Shown here in pieces: positions 14,837-23,541 of a stretch of DNA of 35,575 nucleotides. Position 1 is the first letter of the stretch; each line of letters opens with the position of its first letter. The stretch comes from JBQTHP01 sp052389755 (GTDB taxonomy: Bacteria; Pseudomonadota; Gammaproteobacteria; Steroidobacterales; Steroidobacteraceae): contig JBQTHP010000168.1 in the NCBI GenBank assembly GCA_052389755.1, positions 1 through 35,575 of the forward strand. Direction: 5' to 3'. The notes under the pieces were generated by a model. It was not told the origin of the DNA. It did no database searches and worked only from the letters and a program-made list of their open reading frames with translations. Both the position numbers and the translations under genes were made by a program.

Positions 14837-15282
14837 TCGGGCTGCAGCGCGCGGTAATACCGGTTCTCGCGCTTGAACACGTCGCGATCGACGGGCGCCA
14901 GCACCTCATCGAGCAGGCTGTTGACCGGTTTACCGACGAGATCGCCGAGATCCGAGCGCTTCCACGGCACGATATAGAGCACCTTGGGCAATTCGCGGTT
15001 GCCCGTGATCTGTGTCGTGTCGAGCTCGATACGATCCATGACGCGTCCGGAGCGGCTCGTCGCGCGTTCCTGCGCGGGCCGCGCGGCCGGCGTGTCGCCG
15101 CTCGCAGACGCCGGCGCCGGCGCTGCGTCGTCGGGAGGGGCCGGCGCGTCCGGCATTGCCGACGTATCGACTGCGGGCTCGGGCTCCGGCTCCGGACCCG
15201 GCGATCGGGATTCCTGAGCGCGGCTCACTCCCGCCGCCGCGATGCAGGACGCGAGAACGAGGCAGGCGGCGATGCGCATCAT
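14782..15282 (-). CDS. Small secreted protein, GltF candidate
   Basis: A 166-residue exported protein with signal peptide MMRIAACLVLASCIAAAGVS, a Pro/Ala/Glu-rich linker (about 25-75) and a compact C-terminal region (IELDTTQITGNRELPKVLYI onward). That region contains the sequence YIVPWKRSDLGDLVGKP and probably carries the function. I do not recognise the fold. ATG 15282 overlaps the TGA of the TPR lipoprotein gene (ATGA, 15279-15282). Its position between the GltE-like and AglR-like genes matches GltF of the Myxococcus gliding cluster, which is the only basis for that label. The last residues, PSPNPLPAERGEGAEGG, are the translation of the palindrome at 14778-14836, so the natural C-terminus seems to have been replaced. 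Confidence 0.75.
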   Translation of the reverse strand: MMRIAACLVLASCIAAAGVSRAQESRSPGPEPEPEPAVDTSAMPDAPAPPDDAAPAPASASGDTPAARPAQERATSRSGRVMDRIELDTTQITGNRELPKVLYIVPWKRSDLGDLVGKPVNSLLDEVLAPVDRDVFKRENRYYRALQPDPSPNPLPAERGEGAEGG

Positions 15283-16031
15283 TGAGCAACTCCTTCGCCG
15301 CCCTGAGGCGGTGGGTCCTGTGCAGGCGTTTCGGCAGTCGCCGGCGCCGGAGGCTTTCCGGTTCGCTGACGCAATTCCGCGATCCATCCCGTCACGGGCT
15401 TCTCCTCGCTCGTGAGCGCCTTGTACTGCTCGAGCGCCGCGAGCGCGCCGTGCGGGTCACCGAGGTACAGATCGCGCAGCACGCCGAGATTGCGGTGCGC
15501 CGGTGCGAAAGCCGGATCCACGGCGATCGCGTGCTCGTAAGCGACTGCCGCATCCTGAAAATTGCCGCGCATGCGCAGCGTGACGCCAAGCTCCGTCCAG
15601 GCAACGGCGCTCATCGGATTTCGCTCGACGGCTGTGCGCAGCGACTCGATCGCAGGATCGAGGCGCCCTGCCTTGCGATGAAGGATGCCCAGGTTGACGT
15701 GCGGGCCCGCGAGCTGCGGGAAACCTGCGGCGAGCTGCTGGAATTCGAGCTCGGCCTCGCTCGCATTGCCCGATCGCATGAGTCCGACCGCGCGCTCGAA
15801 GTCGGCGGCCGCGCGCGGCGGCACTTCGACGGGCGCGACGAGTGCGCCCGTGCCATCTGCGGCGTCCTGCGACGGGCGCGCGGCCGCATCGCCGGCGCCG
15901 GCCGGGGCTTCCGCGCGCGGCTCGGGTGCGGGCAGACTCGCATCCGGCGCGGTCGGGGCGCTGCTGCATGCGGCCAGCAGCGCGGCGCTCGCGGCGAGCG
16001 CGATCGCTTCAATTCGGGATCGCGACCACAT
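15279..16031 (-). CDS. TPR lipoprotein (AglT/GltE-like)
   Basis: A 250-residue lipoprotein, probably on the outer-membrane inner face. The signal peptide ends in the lipobox LLAAC (cysteine near 21) and a Pro/Ala-rich linker runs to about 70. At least four TPR motifs follow (about 75-210), for example GPHVNLGILHRKAGRLDPAI, SAVAWTELGVTLRMRGNFQD and FAPAHRNLGVLRDLYLGDPH. Such lipoproteins act as assembly scaffolds. The start overlaps the previous gene by 23 bp and the stop overlaps the next by 4 bp, so expression is coupled. Size, lipobox and place in the cluster fit AglT (GltE) of the Myxococcus gliding machine. Confidence 0.88.
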   Translation of the reverse strand: MWSRSRIEAIALAASAALLAACSSAPTAPDASLPAPEPRAEAPAGAGDAAARPSQDAADGTGALVAPVEVPPRAAADFERAVGLMRSGNASEAELEFQQLAAGFPQLAGPHVNLGILHRKAGRLDPAIESLRTAVERNPMSAVAWTELGVTLRMRGNFQDAAVAYEHAIAVDPAFAPAHRNLGVLRDLYLGDPHGALAALEQYKALTSEEKPVTGWIAELRQRTGKPPAPATAETPAQDPPPQGGEGVAQ

Positions 16032-18819
16032 CCTGCGTCAGCTCCGTCTTCCCATAGCGGCCGGGCTTCAACTCCGCGAGCGCCTGAAAACTCCGTTTCA
16101 CGGACTCGTCGTACACTCCGTCGCGCGTGCGCGCGGTATTCACCTCGTGCATGGCGATCGCCTGCTCCTCGAACGGGAACGCCTGCTCCTCGAGCAGCAG
16201 GTCGTACTGCTCGAGCGCATCGGCGGAGAGCTTCTTCGGGCGTTCGGAATTCATGATGTCCTTGCCGAGGGCGCGATAGAGCTCGGCCATCTCGTACGTG
16301 GCTGCCGTCGTCACCTCGGCGATGCCGTACGCGGCGGCCGCCTTGTAGCCCTCCATCGCCGTCTCGAGCGAATTGCGCTTCGCGACGAGGCTCTTCTTGA
16401 GCGGTGCGACGAGGCGCACGCCGCGGAACGCATCGCGCGCGGGCTGCGCCAGCGAGAACTGCGCACGCGCCGCAAGATAGCGCGTCCGATCGGTGCGCGC
16501 GGCACCCGCCTGCCCATCCGCCTTCACGATCTCGCGAAACCAGTGCTGCTCGCGGGCTGCGTCACCGCCCTTCGCTGCAAGATCGGCGAGGCGCTGCCGC
16601 GCTTCCATCGCCTCTGCGACGGGCGTCGGATAGGTCGCGACGAAAGTTTCGAGCATCGTCACCATCCTGGGTACGTTGTTGGCCCTGCCGTAGAGCTCCG
16701 CGGCCTGCAGCGTCGCCTCGCGCTGCACGGTCCGATCCTCCTTCGGATCGGCCGCAATGCGCTCGAACTCCGCCGCGGCCTGGCCCGGACGGCCGGACTC
16801 CGTGTAGGCCACCGCGAGCTTGCGCGTCACGTCTGCGCCGAGCTCGCTTTTCGGATGATCGCGACGGAACGCCTCGAGCACGCCGATCGCACGATCCCAC
16901 TGCTTGAGCCCGATGAGCTGTGCCGCTGCGTCGTATTCGGCAGTCGTGCGAATCGTCGAGGTTGGAGCCACTCGCGCTACCCGCAGGAAGTCGTCGACGG
17001 CGCCGGCCGCATCGCCCGCTTTCTGCTTCTCCTCGCCCTGCTTGTACACGGATGCGGCGATGCGCTCGGTGAGATCGGCGCGCATCTTCTCGTCGCCGCC
17101 CGAAAGATCGCGCGCCCGCAGCCACGCGCTCTCCGCCTGCCCGAAGACAGCAAGGTCGAACTGTGACTGACCGATGATCGTCCACGCGATGCGCTGCTTC
17201 GGCACGTCGACCGGCGGCTGCCGCGCGAGAATCGCCTGTGACAGCCGGATGGCGCGCGGCAGATCCTTCGCCGCGAACACGTCCTGGGCAGCGCGCGTCA
17301 GCACGCCCCCGCTCTCCGGATGCTCGGGGAAGCTTTCCGCGAACTTGACGCCTGCCTCGATCGAGCGTGCGTGCCACGCGGCTTTCGTCGTGCCATCGAG
17401 TCGCGCTTCTTCCTTGTCGTACGCGACCAGCGCCGCGTAACCGGCGGCCCCCGACTTCGCGTTTCTCGGATACTGATACGCGGTGCGCTCGAATTCGCCC
17501 GCGGCGTCGGCGAACTGGCGGCTCTCGAACAGCGTCTCGGCGAGAAGATAATTCGTCGCCGCGGAATCCGGGTCGTCGGGGAAAGAGGCGAGATAGTCGC
17601 GGTACCAGCGCGCGGCTTCGCGGTAGTCCTCGGTGCGCTTCGACTTCTGGGCCGTCGCGTGAAAGTGCGTCGCGACGTCCTTCAGGTTCGTCTTCAGCTC
17701 CTGCACCACCACGGGATGCTCGGTGCGCGACCTTGCGCGCCAGAACGGCGTCGCGAAGTTGTAGTGCTCGACGTATTCCAGCTTGCCGTCCAGCACGAGC
17801 CGGCTGAAGCCGCCCTTGCGATACGCCTCGATGGCCTGCATCGAGAGGTTCGGCGCGTAATCGCTGTTCGGGTCGCGCCCCACGTATGCGCGGTACGTCG
17901 TCGCGGCGTCCTGGAAGCGCTGCTTGTCCACGTAGAGGTCGCCGAGCCGCGAATACAGCAGATGTGAGTACGGTGCCACGCCACGCTTGCCCACGAAGCC
18001 ATCGAGCGATTCCGCTCCATCGAGATACGAGAACGTGATGCTCATGACGCGCAGCGTGTCCTCGACGAGCTCACGATCGGCGCGCGGCAGACTGTCGAGC
18101 TTCGTGAGCTCTCCGCCGCGCGCGAGGAGCTTCTCGTCCAGCACGCCGGCGAACGACGGCAGGCACTCCTCGCTGCGCCCCTGCTTGAAGAGGGACCAGC
18201 CGTGCTTGTAGAGACTCTGCCCGTAAAACGCGGAAGCACTGCCGCTTCGGATCACGTTCGCGTAGGCGTTTTCCGCCTGCGGATAGTTCTTCGCCGAGAA
18301 CAGCAGCTCGCCGCGGCGGAACTGCACCTCGGCGAGCTGCGGGCTCGCCGGATAACGCTGCACGATCTGATCGAGCGTCGTCAACGCCTGGCCGGGCTGC
18401 CCGGTCGTCTCGTACGCACGGGCGAGCTGGTAGAGCACCTGGTCGTTGCGCGGGTACTTCGGGTACGCCTGCAGCAGCGTGCTGTAGAGACGGATCGCTT
18501 CGCCGCCCGCGAGATCGAGCTCGGTGACTTCCTTCTCCATGCGCTCGAGCTCGCCGGATTCGAGATTGAGATCGCCGAGGCGGCGCAGCGCCTCCGCGCG
18601 CAGCTCCGGATCGGTCTGCTGCAGCTCGAGAAAGCGGCGATAGTTTTCCATCGCCTTGGTCGCGCTCGCGTCGACCGCGGCGCCCTTGCGCACCTCGACC
18701 GGGCGGGATTCGAGGTCCTTGATGGTGGCGGGACGCTTGCGCTCTGCGCCATGCGCGGCGCCTGCCGCAGCCGCGATCGCGAGCGACGCCGAAAGGACGG
18801 TGAGCCACCGCGCGCTCAC
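16009..18819 (-). CDS. Large periplasmic TPR protein (AgmU/GltD-like)
   Basis: A 936-residue exported protein with signal peptide ARWLTVLSASLAIAAAAGAA. The rest is helical hairpins of TPR type from about residue 55 to the end, for example AEALRRLGDLNLESGELERM, LYQLARAYETTGQPGQALTT and AEVQFRRGELLFSAKNYPQA. No catalytic motif is visible; it is a scaffold. The start is GTG 18819, overlapping the TGA of the upstream gene as GTGA. In the gliding machine the large TPR protein GltD (AgmU) spans periplasm and cytoplasm; this one is shorter but has the same neighbours. It is the longest gene in the window and keeps the base composition of its surroundings. Confidence 0.88.
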   Translation of the reverse strand: MSARWLTVLSASLAIAAAAGAAHGAERKRPATIKDLESRPVEVRKGAAVDASATKAMENYRRFLELQQTDPELRAEALRRLGDLNLESGELERMEKEVTELDLAGGEAIRLYSTLLQAYPKYPRNDQVLYQLARAYETTGQPGQALTTLDQIVQRYPASPQLAEVQFRRGELLFSAKNYPQAENAYANVIRSGSASAFYGQSLYKHGWSLFKQGRSEECLPSFAGVLDEKLLARGGELTKLDSLPRADRELVEDTLRVMSITFSYLDGAESLDGFVGKRGVAPYSHLLYSRLGDLYVDKQRFQDAATTYRAYVGRDPNSDYAPNLSMQAIEAYRKGGFSRLVLDGKLEYVEHYNFATPFWRARSRTEHPVVVQELKTNLKDVATHFHATAQKSKRTEDYREAARWYRDYLASFPDDPDSAATNYLLAETLFESRQFADAAGEFERTAYQYPRNAKSGAAGYAALVAYDKEEARLDGTTKAAWHARSIEAGVKFAESFPEHPESGGVLTRAAQDVFAAKDLPRAIRLSQAILARQPPVDVPKQRIAWTIIGQSQFDLAVFGQAESAWLRARDLSGGDEKMRADLTERIAASVYKQGEEKQKAGDAAGAVDDFLRVARVAPTSTIRTTAEYDAAAQLIGLKQWDRAIGVLEAFRRDHPKSELGADVTRKLAVAYTESGRPGQAAAEFERIAADPKEDRTVQREATLQAAELYGRANNVPRMVTMLETFVATYPTPVAEAMEARQRLADLAAKGGDAAREQHWFREIVKADGQAGAARTDRTRYLAARAQFSLAQPARDAFRGVRLVAPLKKSLVAKRNSLETAMEGYKAAAAYGIAEVTTAATYEMAELYRALGKDIMNSERPKKLSADALEQYDLLLEEQAFPFEEQAIAMHEVNTARTRDGVYDESVKRSFQALAELKPGRYGKTELTQDVVAIPN

Positions 18820-20702
18820 GGAGTCTGCTCTCCAGGCGTCGGTGGCGGCTCATTCGCGGCACGATCGTAGATCGACGCGAGCGCGTAGCGCGCCTGGATC
18901 TGGTAGGTGGCGAGGCGCTGCTTCTGGGCCTCGAGCTCCGCGATCGCGAGCCGTTCCAGAAAATCATTCTGCTTCGCCGCGGCCGCCGTGAGCCGCACGT
19001 TGAGCCCGCCGATGCGCTCGCGCAGCGCGGCCATCCGTGCGGCAAATTCGCCGGTGTTGGTCGGCGCGGCCTTGCGCGCGCGCGCGACGCGGATCCAGCG
19101 GTTCTGGGCCTCCCGCAGCGCGACGTCGAGGGCCTTCAGCGACCGGCGCTGCTGCCACGCGCGCGCCCTGAATACCTCGTTCAACCGGAAATACAGCACG
19201 CCCTTGACCAGCCGCAACCGCTCCCGCAGCGCCGCGGTCTCTTCGCTGTCAGGAGCCGCGGCGAGCGCGTCTTCGAGCGCGCGAATGCGGGACCACTGCT
19301 CGCGCTCCTCTGCCGTGCCGAGGGCTGCGACGTCGGCACCGGCCTCGATGCCATTCAGGCGCAGGCGAAGGTCCCCGCGCCGCGCCTCGATGTCCGAGGC
19401 GAGGTCGCTCGCGAGCAGCGCATCCGCGCGCGGCAGGCGCTCCGCGTATGCGCGCTCGCGTGCGTCGATCATGTCGTCGAACGCCCCCATGCTCTCGTCC
19501 CAGCGCTCGAGCGTGCGGCCCATGAACGCGAGGTCACGGTAGTTCTTGATTCCTTCCTGGAAATCGTGGCTCGCGAGCACCGCGTAGAGGTAGCGCGACT
19601 CGGCCGCATCCGGCACGTCGCGCAACTGCCAGAACCAGCCGTAGCGCGTGTCCTTCGACTGCGCGAGCAGCGTTTCGAGCATGTTGCCGCTCGCGATGCG
19701 GCCGATCGACTCGTCGAGCTTGCGGCCTTCATCGTCGAAGGAGCGGATCGCCGTCTCGTAATGCTCCGCGGCCTGCGCGTCGGCGTGCAGCTGCCCGAAA
19801 GCGTACGGCACCGCGAGGTACGACTCCTGCACGGCGGCGTCGAGAAGATTCCGGTCGCGCAGCTCGAGCCACGGCCCGAGCGCGCGGCGGTATTCACCGA
19901 GCGCCGCGTCGGCCCATCCCGTGCCGAGCAAGGCCTTGTTGGAATACGGCCCGTTCAGGCGCACGCGCTCGAGCACCGTGCGTGCATTCGCCGGTTGCTC
20001 CGCCTGCAGGTACGCGAAGCCGAGCGCGAGGTTGGCGCGATCCTTGAGCGCAAGCAGCTCCGACCGTTGAGTCTCGAGAGTGCCTACTGCCGTGAGCAGC
20101 GGATCCGCGTCGGCGAGCCGGCCCTGACGCACCAGCGCGACGCCGAGATTGAACTGCGCGTAGGCCTGCCAGTCCGCCGGCCCCTTCCACGACGTGAGCA
20201 GCCGCGCGGCTTCGTCGAAGCGATCCTGGCGCAGCAGCACGTTCGCGAGCAGATGCTGCTTTTCGGCCTCGAGCGGCGGGGACAACGCGCTTTGAACCTG
20301 GCGGATGGCCTGCTCGGCGCGGTCGAGATAGCCGCGCGCGTACCACACTTTCGCGAGATAGAGCCACGCGCGATCGCGCACGCCCGCGGGAACGTCGGGC
20401 GTCAGCAGCCGCTCGAAGCGGGCGCCGGCCTCGTTGTGCAGGCCGAGCGACAGGTACATTCCGCCGAGCAGAAGCTGCGCTTCGGCGGAATGGCTGGGCA
20501 GACGGCCCCACTGCTCGTAGGCGTTCAGGCGCGTGATCGCCTCGAAGTCGGCGTCCTGATAGAAGTAGAAGAGCACGTCGCCGTAGTGAAGGTCGCGCAC
20601 GCGCGTGATCGGAAGCTTGTCCGGCTCGCCGCGCGCCCCCACGGCGGCGTCGGATGCGGACAGCAGCGCGCTCGAGATCAGCAGGACAGCAACGGCGCGC
20701 AT
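18816..20702 (-). CDS. Periplasmic TPR protein (GltC-like)
   Basis: A 628-residue exported protein with signal peptide MRAVAVLLISSALLSASDAA. The N-terminal two thirds carry TPR-like helical repeats, for example EAQLLLGGMYLSLGLHNEAG, AWLYLAKVWYARGYLDRAEQ and AQFNLGVALVRQGRLADADP. From about 480 to the end there are long heptad-patterned helices rich in Arg, Glu and Ala, consistent with a coiled coil. No enzyme motif is present. It starts 11 bp after the preceding stop and ends coupled (4-bp overlap) to the larger TPR gene. GltC of Myxococcus is a periplasmic TPR protein of similar length in the same gene group; the assignment rests on architecture and order. Confidence 0.85.
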   Translation of the reverse strand: MRAVAVLLISSALLSASDAAVGARGEPDKLPITRVRDLHYGDVLFYFYQDADFEAITRLNAYEQWGRLPSHSAEAQLLLGGMYLSLGLHNEAGARFERLLTPDVPAGVRDRAWLYLAKVWYARGYLDRAEQAIRQVQSALSPPLEAEKQHLLANVLLRQDRFDEAARLLTSWKGPADWQAYAQFNLGVALVRQGRLADADPLLTAVGTLETQRSELLALKDRANLALGFAYLQAEQPANARTVLERVRLNGPYSNKALLGTGWADAALGEYRRALGPWLELRDRNLLDAAVQESYLAVPYAFGQLHADAQAAEHYETAIRSFDDEGRKLDESIGRIASGNMLETLLAQSKDTRYGWFWQLRDVPDAAESRYLYAVLASHDFQEGIKNYRDLAFMGRTLERWDESMGAFDDMIDARERAYAERLPRADALLASDLASDIEARRGDLRLRLNGIEAGADVAALGTAEEREQWSRIRALEDALAAAPDSEETAALRERLRLVKGVLYFRLNEVFRARAWQQRRSLKALDVALREAQNRWIRVARARKAAPTNTGEFAARMAALRERIGGLNVRLTAAAAKQNDFLERLAIAELEAQKQRLATYQIQARYALASIYDRAANEPPPTPGEQTP

Positions 20703-20712
20703 GGCAGCGGGA

Positions 20713-21258
20713 CTATTCCCAATCCTTGATTTCGAACTCGGGCTGCGCGCGCCTCTGGCGATCGTTGATCTTCAGCTCGAGGTACTTTGCGCCGATGCTC
20801 TTCTCGAACTTCACCGTCGCGCCGCGGCGGTAATCACGGTCGTTCGGGCCCTTTCCGCTGAAGAACGCGACGAGCTCGTGCTCGCCTACCTTGAGGTTGC
20901 CCAGATACAGGCGGTGCACGCCGCCCTTGACCAGCGCTTCCGCCTCGCGCGGCGTGTAGAGGTAGTTCGCGACTTCCTTCTGATCGATCTTGAGCTGCAC
21001 CGAATCGAGCGCGAAAAACTCGCCCACGTCCATCGAGATGAACACGGCGACCTGCGTGTTGGCCGGAAAAAGCAGTTCCTCTTCGAGCATGAAGAGCTCG
21101 CGGTTGAGATCCACCGCTTCCTTCTTGAGCGTCTGGATCTCCTCGTCGAGCCCGCGCGTATCCACCGCCGGCGCATCGGTCCCCGGTGACTGCGCGCGCG
21201 CCACGCCGCAGATCATCGCGACCGCGAACACACCGAGCACCTTTCGGATCGTTGACAT
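20713..21258 (-). CDS. Periplasmic protein of unknown family
   Basis: A 181-residue exported protein with signal peptide STIRKVLGVFAVAMICGVARA, which I do not recognise. After the signal comes a short coiled-coil helix (DEEIQTLKKEAVDLNRELFM, about 35-54). A beta-rich domain follows (about 60-165) that contains VAVFISMDVGEFFALDSVQL and GVHRLYLGNLKVGEHELVAF. This reads like an immunoglobulin-like or PEGA-type beta sandwich. ATG 21258 has GGAAAG a few bases upstream; an in-frame GTG at 21273 would overlap the redoxin stop as GTGA and is the alternative start. It lies between a redoxin and the TPR scaffold genes, so it is probably a structural part of the same complex. Confidence 0.75.
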   Translation of the reverse strand: MSTIRKVLGVFAVAMICGVARAQSPGTDAPAVDTRGLDEEIQTLKKEAVDLNRELFMLEEELLFPANTQVAVFISMDVGEFFALDSVQLKIDQKEVANYLYTPREAEALVKGGVHRLYLGNLKVGEHELVAFFSGKGPNDRDYRRGATVKFEKSIGAKYLELKINDRQRRAQPEFEIKDWE

Positions 21259-21269
21259 GGACTTTCCGT

Positions 21270-21785
21270 TCACTCGTTGAGCAGCGCGCGAAGCTCTTGC
21301 AGGTAGCGCGCCTCGCTCTTGCCGTCGTATTCGCGGTGCACGTGCCGGATCGCGCCGCTGCGGTCCACCAGGATCGTCATCGGCAGGTTGTCCACGCGGT
21401 AACTGCGGCTCACCTGCTTGCCCGGATCGAGGAGCAGCGGAAAGCCGACCGACTGCGCGCTCGCGAACTGCACCGCGCGCGCCGGGTCGTCATCGACGCT
21501 CACTCCGAACACCTTCAGGCCTGCTGCGCCGAACGTCCGCAGGCTGCGCTCGAGCGCCGCGAGCTGAGAGCTGCAGGGCCCACAGCGGCCGCTCCAGAAG
21601 GTGACGACCACGACGTCGCCGCGATGTTCCGACAGGCGCACGTTGTCGCCGACCACCGCGCGCAGCGCGAAGTCGGGTGCCAACTGACCGAGCAGCGAGT
21701 ACGGCGCGGCCGCGTGCACGCGGACGCTGCCCGTTGCGAGCACCGCCGCGAGAACGGACGCCAACGAGACTCCACCACGTATCAC
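21270..21785 (-). CDS. TlpA-like periplasmic redoxin
   Basis: A 171-residue thioredoxin-fold protein exported by the signal peptide VSLASVLAAVLATGSVRVHA. The active site is FWSGRCGPCSSQ (cysteines 68 and 71), and the cis-proline motif appears later as NLPMTILVDRSG. Such proteins reduce or exchange disulfides in the periplasm, often for cytochrome c maturation or secreted partners. The start is GTG 21785 with AAAGG about 6 bases upstream. It joins the heme-type exported proteins upstream to the TPR/motor genes downstream on one strand. A second TlpA protein lies in the divergent set (31718). Confidence 0.92.
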   Translation of the reverse strand: MIRGGVSLASVLAAVLATGSVRVHAAAPYSLLGQLAPDFALRAVVGDNVRLSEHRGDVVVVTFWSGRCGPCSSQLAALERSLRTFGAAGLKVFGVSVDDDPARAVQFASAQSVGFPLLLDPGKQVSRSYRVDNLPMTILVDRSGAIRHVHREYDGKSEARYLQELRALLNE

Positions 21786-21879
21786 GGCGCCTTTACTCGC
21801 ACAGCGATGTCGATTATGTCAACGAACGGATCTGAAGCGTCGGCGGAAGCAGACATCGATGCGGGTCTTGGCCCGCTCC

Positions 21880-23520
21880 TCACACCGGCGAGGTGATGAC
21901 TCCGTTGCAGATAGGAGAAAACGCCGTCCACTGGTCCAACTGCCCAGCCGGCAGGCCGGATGAGCCGAGGAAGGTCGCGAGCTGGCCCTGCAGCCCGTGC
22001 AGCGCGAGGTAGTTCAGGATCACGACCTCGACGAGCAGGTTTACGGCATTGGCGCCGGGGTGCGAGGTCGTCGCGACCGAGCCGTCCGGCGTGAAGAAGC
22101 CGATCTGCTGGTGTCGTGCCGCCGGGTATCCGCCCGCTCCGTCGAGAAGCGTGGCGCGCCGTCCCGGATTGAACACGAGGAAGAACGAGGCGGCCGTCGA
22201 CTGATTGTCGCTCGCCCACATGAATTTGCCGCGACCGTCGACCGTGTTGTCGACCGTGCCGTTCGCGTTCAGCGAGCCGTCGCTGAACACGTACACCATG
22301 AGCGGCACGCCGACGCGCCGCGCGTATTCCAGGCAGGCGCCGATGCACCGGCCGGCGCGCAGGTTGCGCACCTCTCCGGTGGAGCGGCCCTGACCGTGAT
22401 AGTCGTAGCCGCCCATCGTGATCGTGCCCGCGCCCGCGAAGCCGTTGACGACCATCTTCATGACGGCCGCGGTCTTCTTGAACTCGGCGTCGCCGTCGTA
22501 CTCGGCCTGCGTGAAGATGCCGGCCGGCCCGACGATCTGCGGATCGATATCGGGGTTGAGCGTGGACGGATCGCCGAAGCGATCGACGAGATCCGCCGAC
22601 TTCACGTACCCGCACCGCACGGCCGTCTTGATGGCCGCGTCGCGCGTGCCCATGTTGACCGCACCGAGCTTGCCGTTGAAGGTGCTCACATTCGTGCCGC
22701 CGCTGATGCGCGCGATGGATTCGAGCACCGCGACCGTGTCCACGGGGTCGGGGAAGAGCTGACCGAGCTGACCGGTGTCGACGAGGCCGGTGACGTCGCT
22801 CGCGCGGTCCACCTTCGTCGGGCGCACGGAGAGATCGATCATCGCGGCGGGCGCCATGGAATTGCCGCCCGAATCCGACGTGCGCGAGCCGATCAGGGTC
22901 AGCAGCGAGCCGTCCGCGCCCGATTTCCAGAGGCCGTACATCGGATTGTGCGGATTGTTGGCGGTGTCGTTCTCCGAACGCGCGGCGATGACCGCGCCGT
23001 TCGTCAGCGCCCGCGTTGCCGGCGATGCCTTCTCGAGCATGCCGCGCAGCATCGCGCCATCGGAGTGCCAGGCCGCACCGAACGACGTGTCGATGAAATT
23101 GTTCGTCGGGCTCGCGGCATTCGGTGCGTTCGGCACCTGGTCGCCGGGCAACCCGAGCTTCGCGTAGCCGGCCGTCGTCAGGAAGTCGAGCTGGCCGCCC
23201 TGGCCGCCGATGAGCACTTCCGAGCCAGCCATGTTCGCGCCGCCGGCGAGATCGAAGGCGATGAACGGAATGCGGCCGGCGCCCTGCGTCGCGATGCCGC
23301 AGTCCGTGCGCAGCGCGTCGATGTCGCCCGAGAGCGCAGCGAACGCCTTGCGGGGATTCGCGAACAGGCTGAAGAGCGTCGAGCCGACGACGACCGCCGG
23401 GCCCGTCATGAGGCCGCTTGCGATGAATTCGCGCCGCGACCTCGGACGCTTGTGGGCGCTCTCGTGACGGATCGGCTCGTCGAGGCCGAGCTTTCGCGGA
23501 GGCTTGTTGCGAATGAGCAT
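21880..23520 (-). CDS. Tat-exported protein, DUF1501-like
   Basis: A 546-residue protein that enters the Tat pathway: the N-terminus has a long basic lead, the twin-arginine motif SRREFIASG (about 28-36) and a hydrophobic run (GLMTGPAVVVGSTLFSLFA). Tat export implies folding or cofactor loading before transport. The body resembles the DUF1501 group of Tat proteins in general layout (RR-x-F-L/I start, Gly-rich core such as FDLAGGANMAGSEVLIGGQG, and HGQGRSTGEVRN). I cannot name a catalytic residue. ATG 23520 has AGGGAG about 9 bases upstream. Proteins of this type commonly sit beside cytochrome-type DUF1588/DUF1592 proteins, as here. Confidence 0.7.
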   Translation of the reverse strand: MLIRNKPPRKLGLDEPIRHESAHKRPRSRREFIASGLMTGPAVVVGSTLFSLFANPRKAFAALSGDIDALRTDCGIATQGAGRIPFIAFDLAGGANMAGSEVLIGGQGGQLDFLTTAGYAKLGLPGDQVPNAPNAASPTNNFIDTSFGAAWHSDGAMLRGMLEKASPATRALTNGAVIAARSENDTANNPHNPMYGLWKSGADGSLLTLIGSRTSDSGGNSMAPAAMIDLSVRPTKVDRASDVTGLVDTGQLGQLFPDPVDTVAVLESIARISGGTNVSTFNGKLGAVNMGTRDAAIKTAVRCGYVKSADLVDRFGDPSTLNPDIDPQIVGPAGIFTQAEYDGDAEFKKTAAVMKMVVNGFAGAGTITMGGYDYHGQGRSTGEVRNLRAGRCIGACLEYARRVGVPLMVYVFSDGSLNANGTVDNTVDGRGKFMWASDNQSTAASFFLVFNPGRRATLLDGAGGYPAARHQQIGFFTPDGSVATTSHPGANAVNLLVEVVILNYLALHGLQGQLATFLGSSGLPAGQLDQWTAFSPICNGVITSPV

Positions 23521-23541
23521 GTCAGCGTCTCCCTGATTCCG

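Noticed and set aside
21880..23520. Type II secretion protein GspF
   Set aside because: Similar Tat proteins sometimes carry such labels, but there are no GspF membrane helices; a Tat signal and a soluble Gly-rich body are seen instead.
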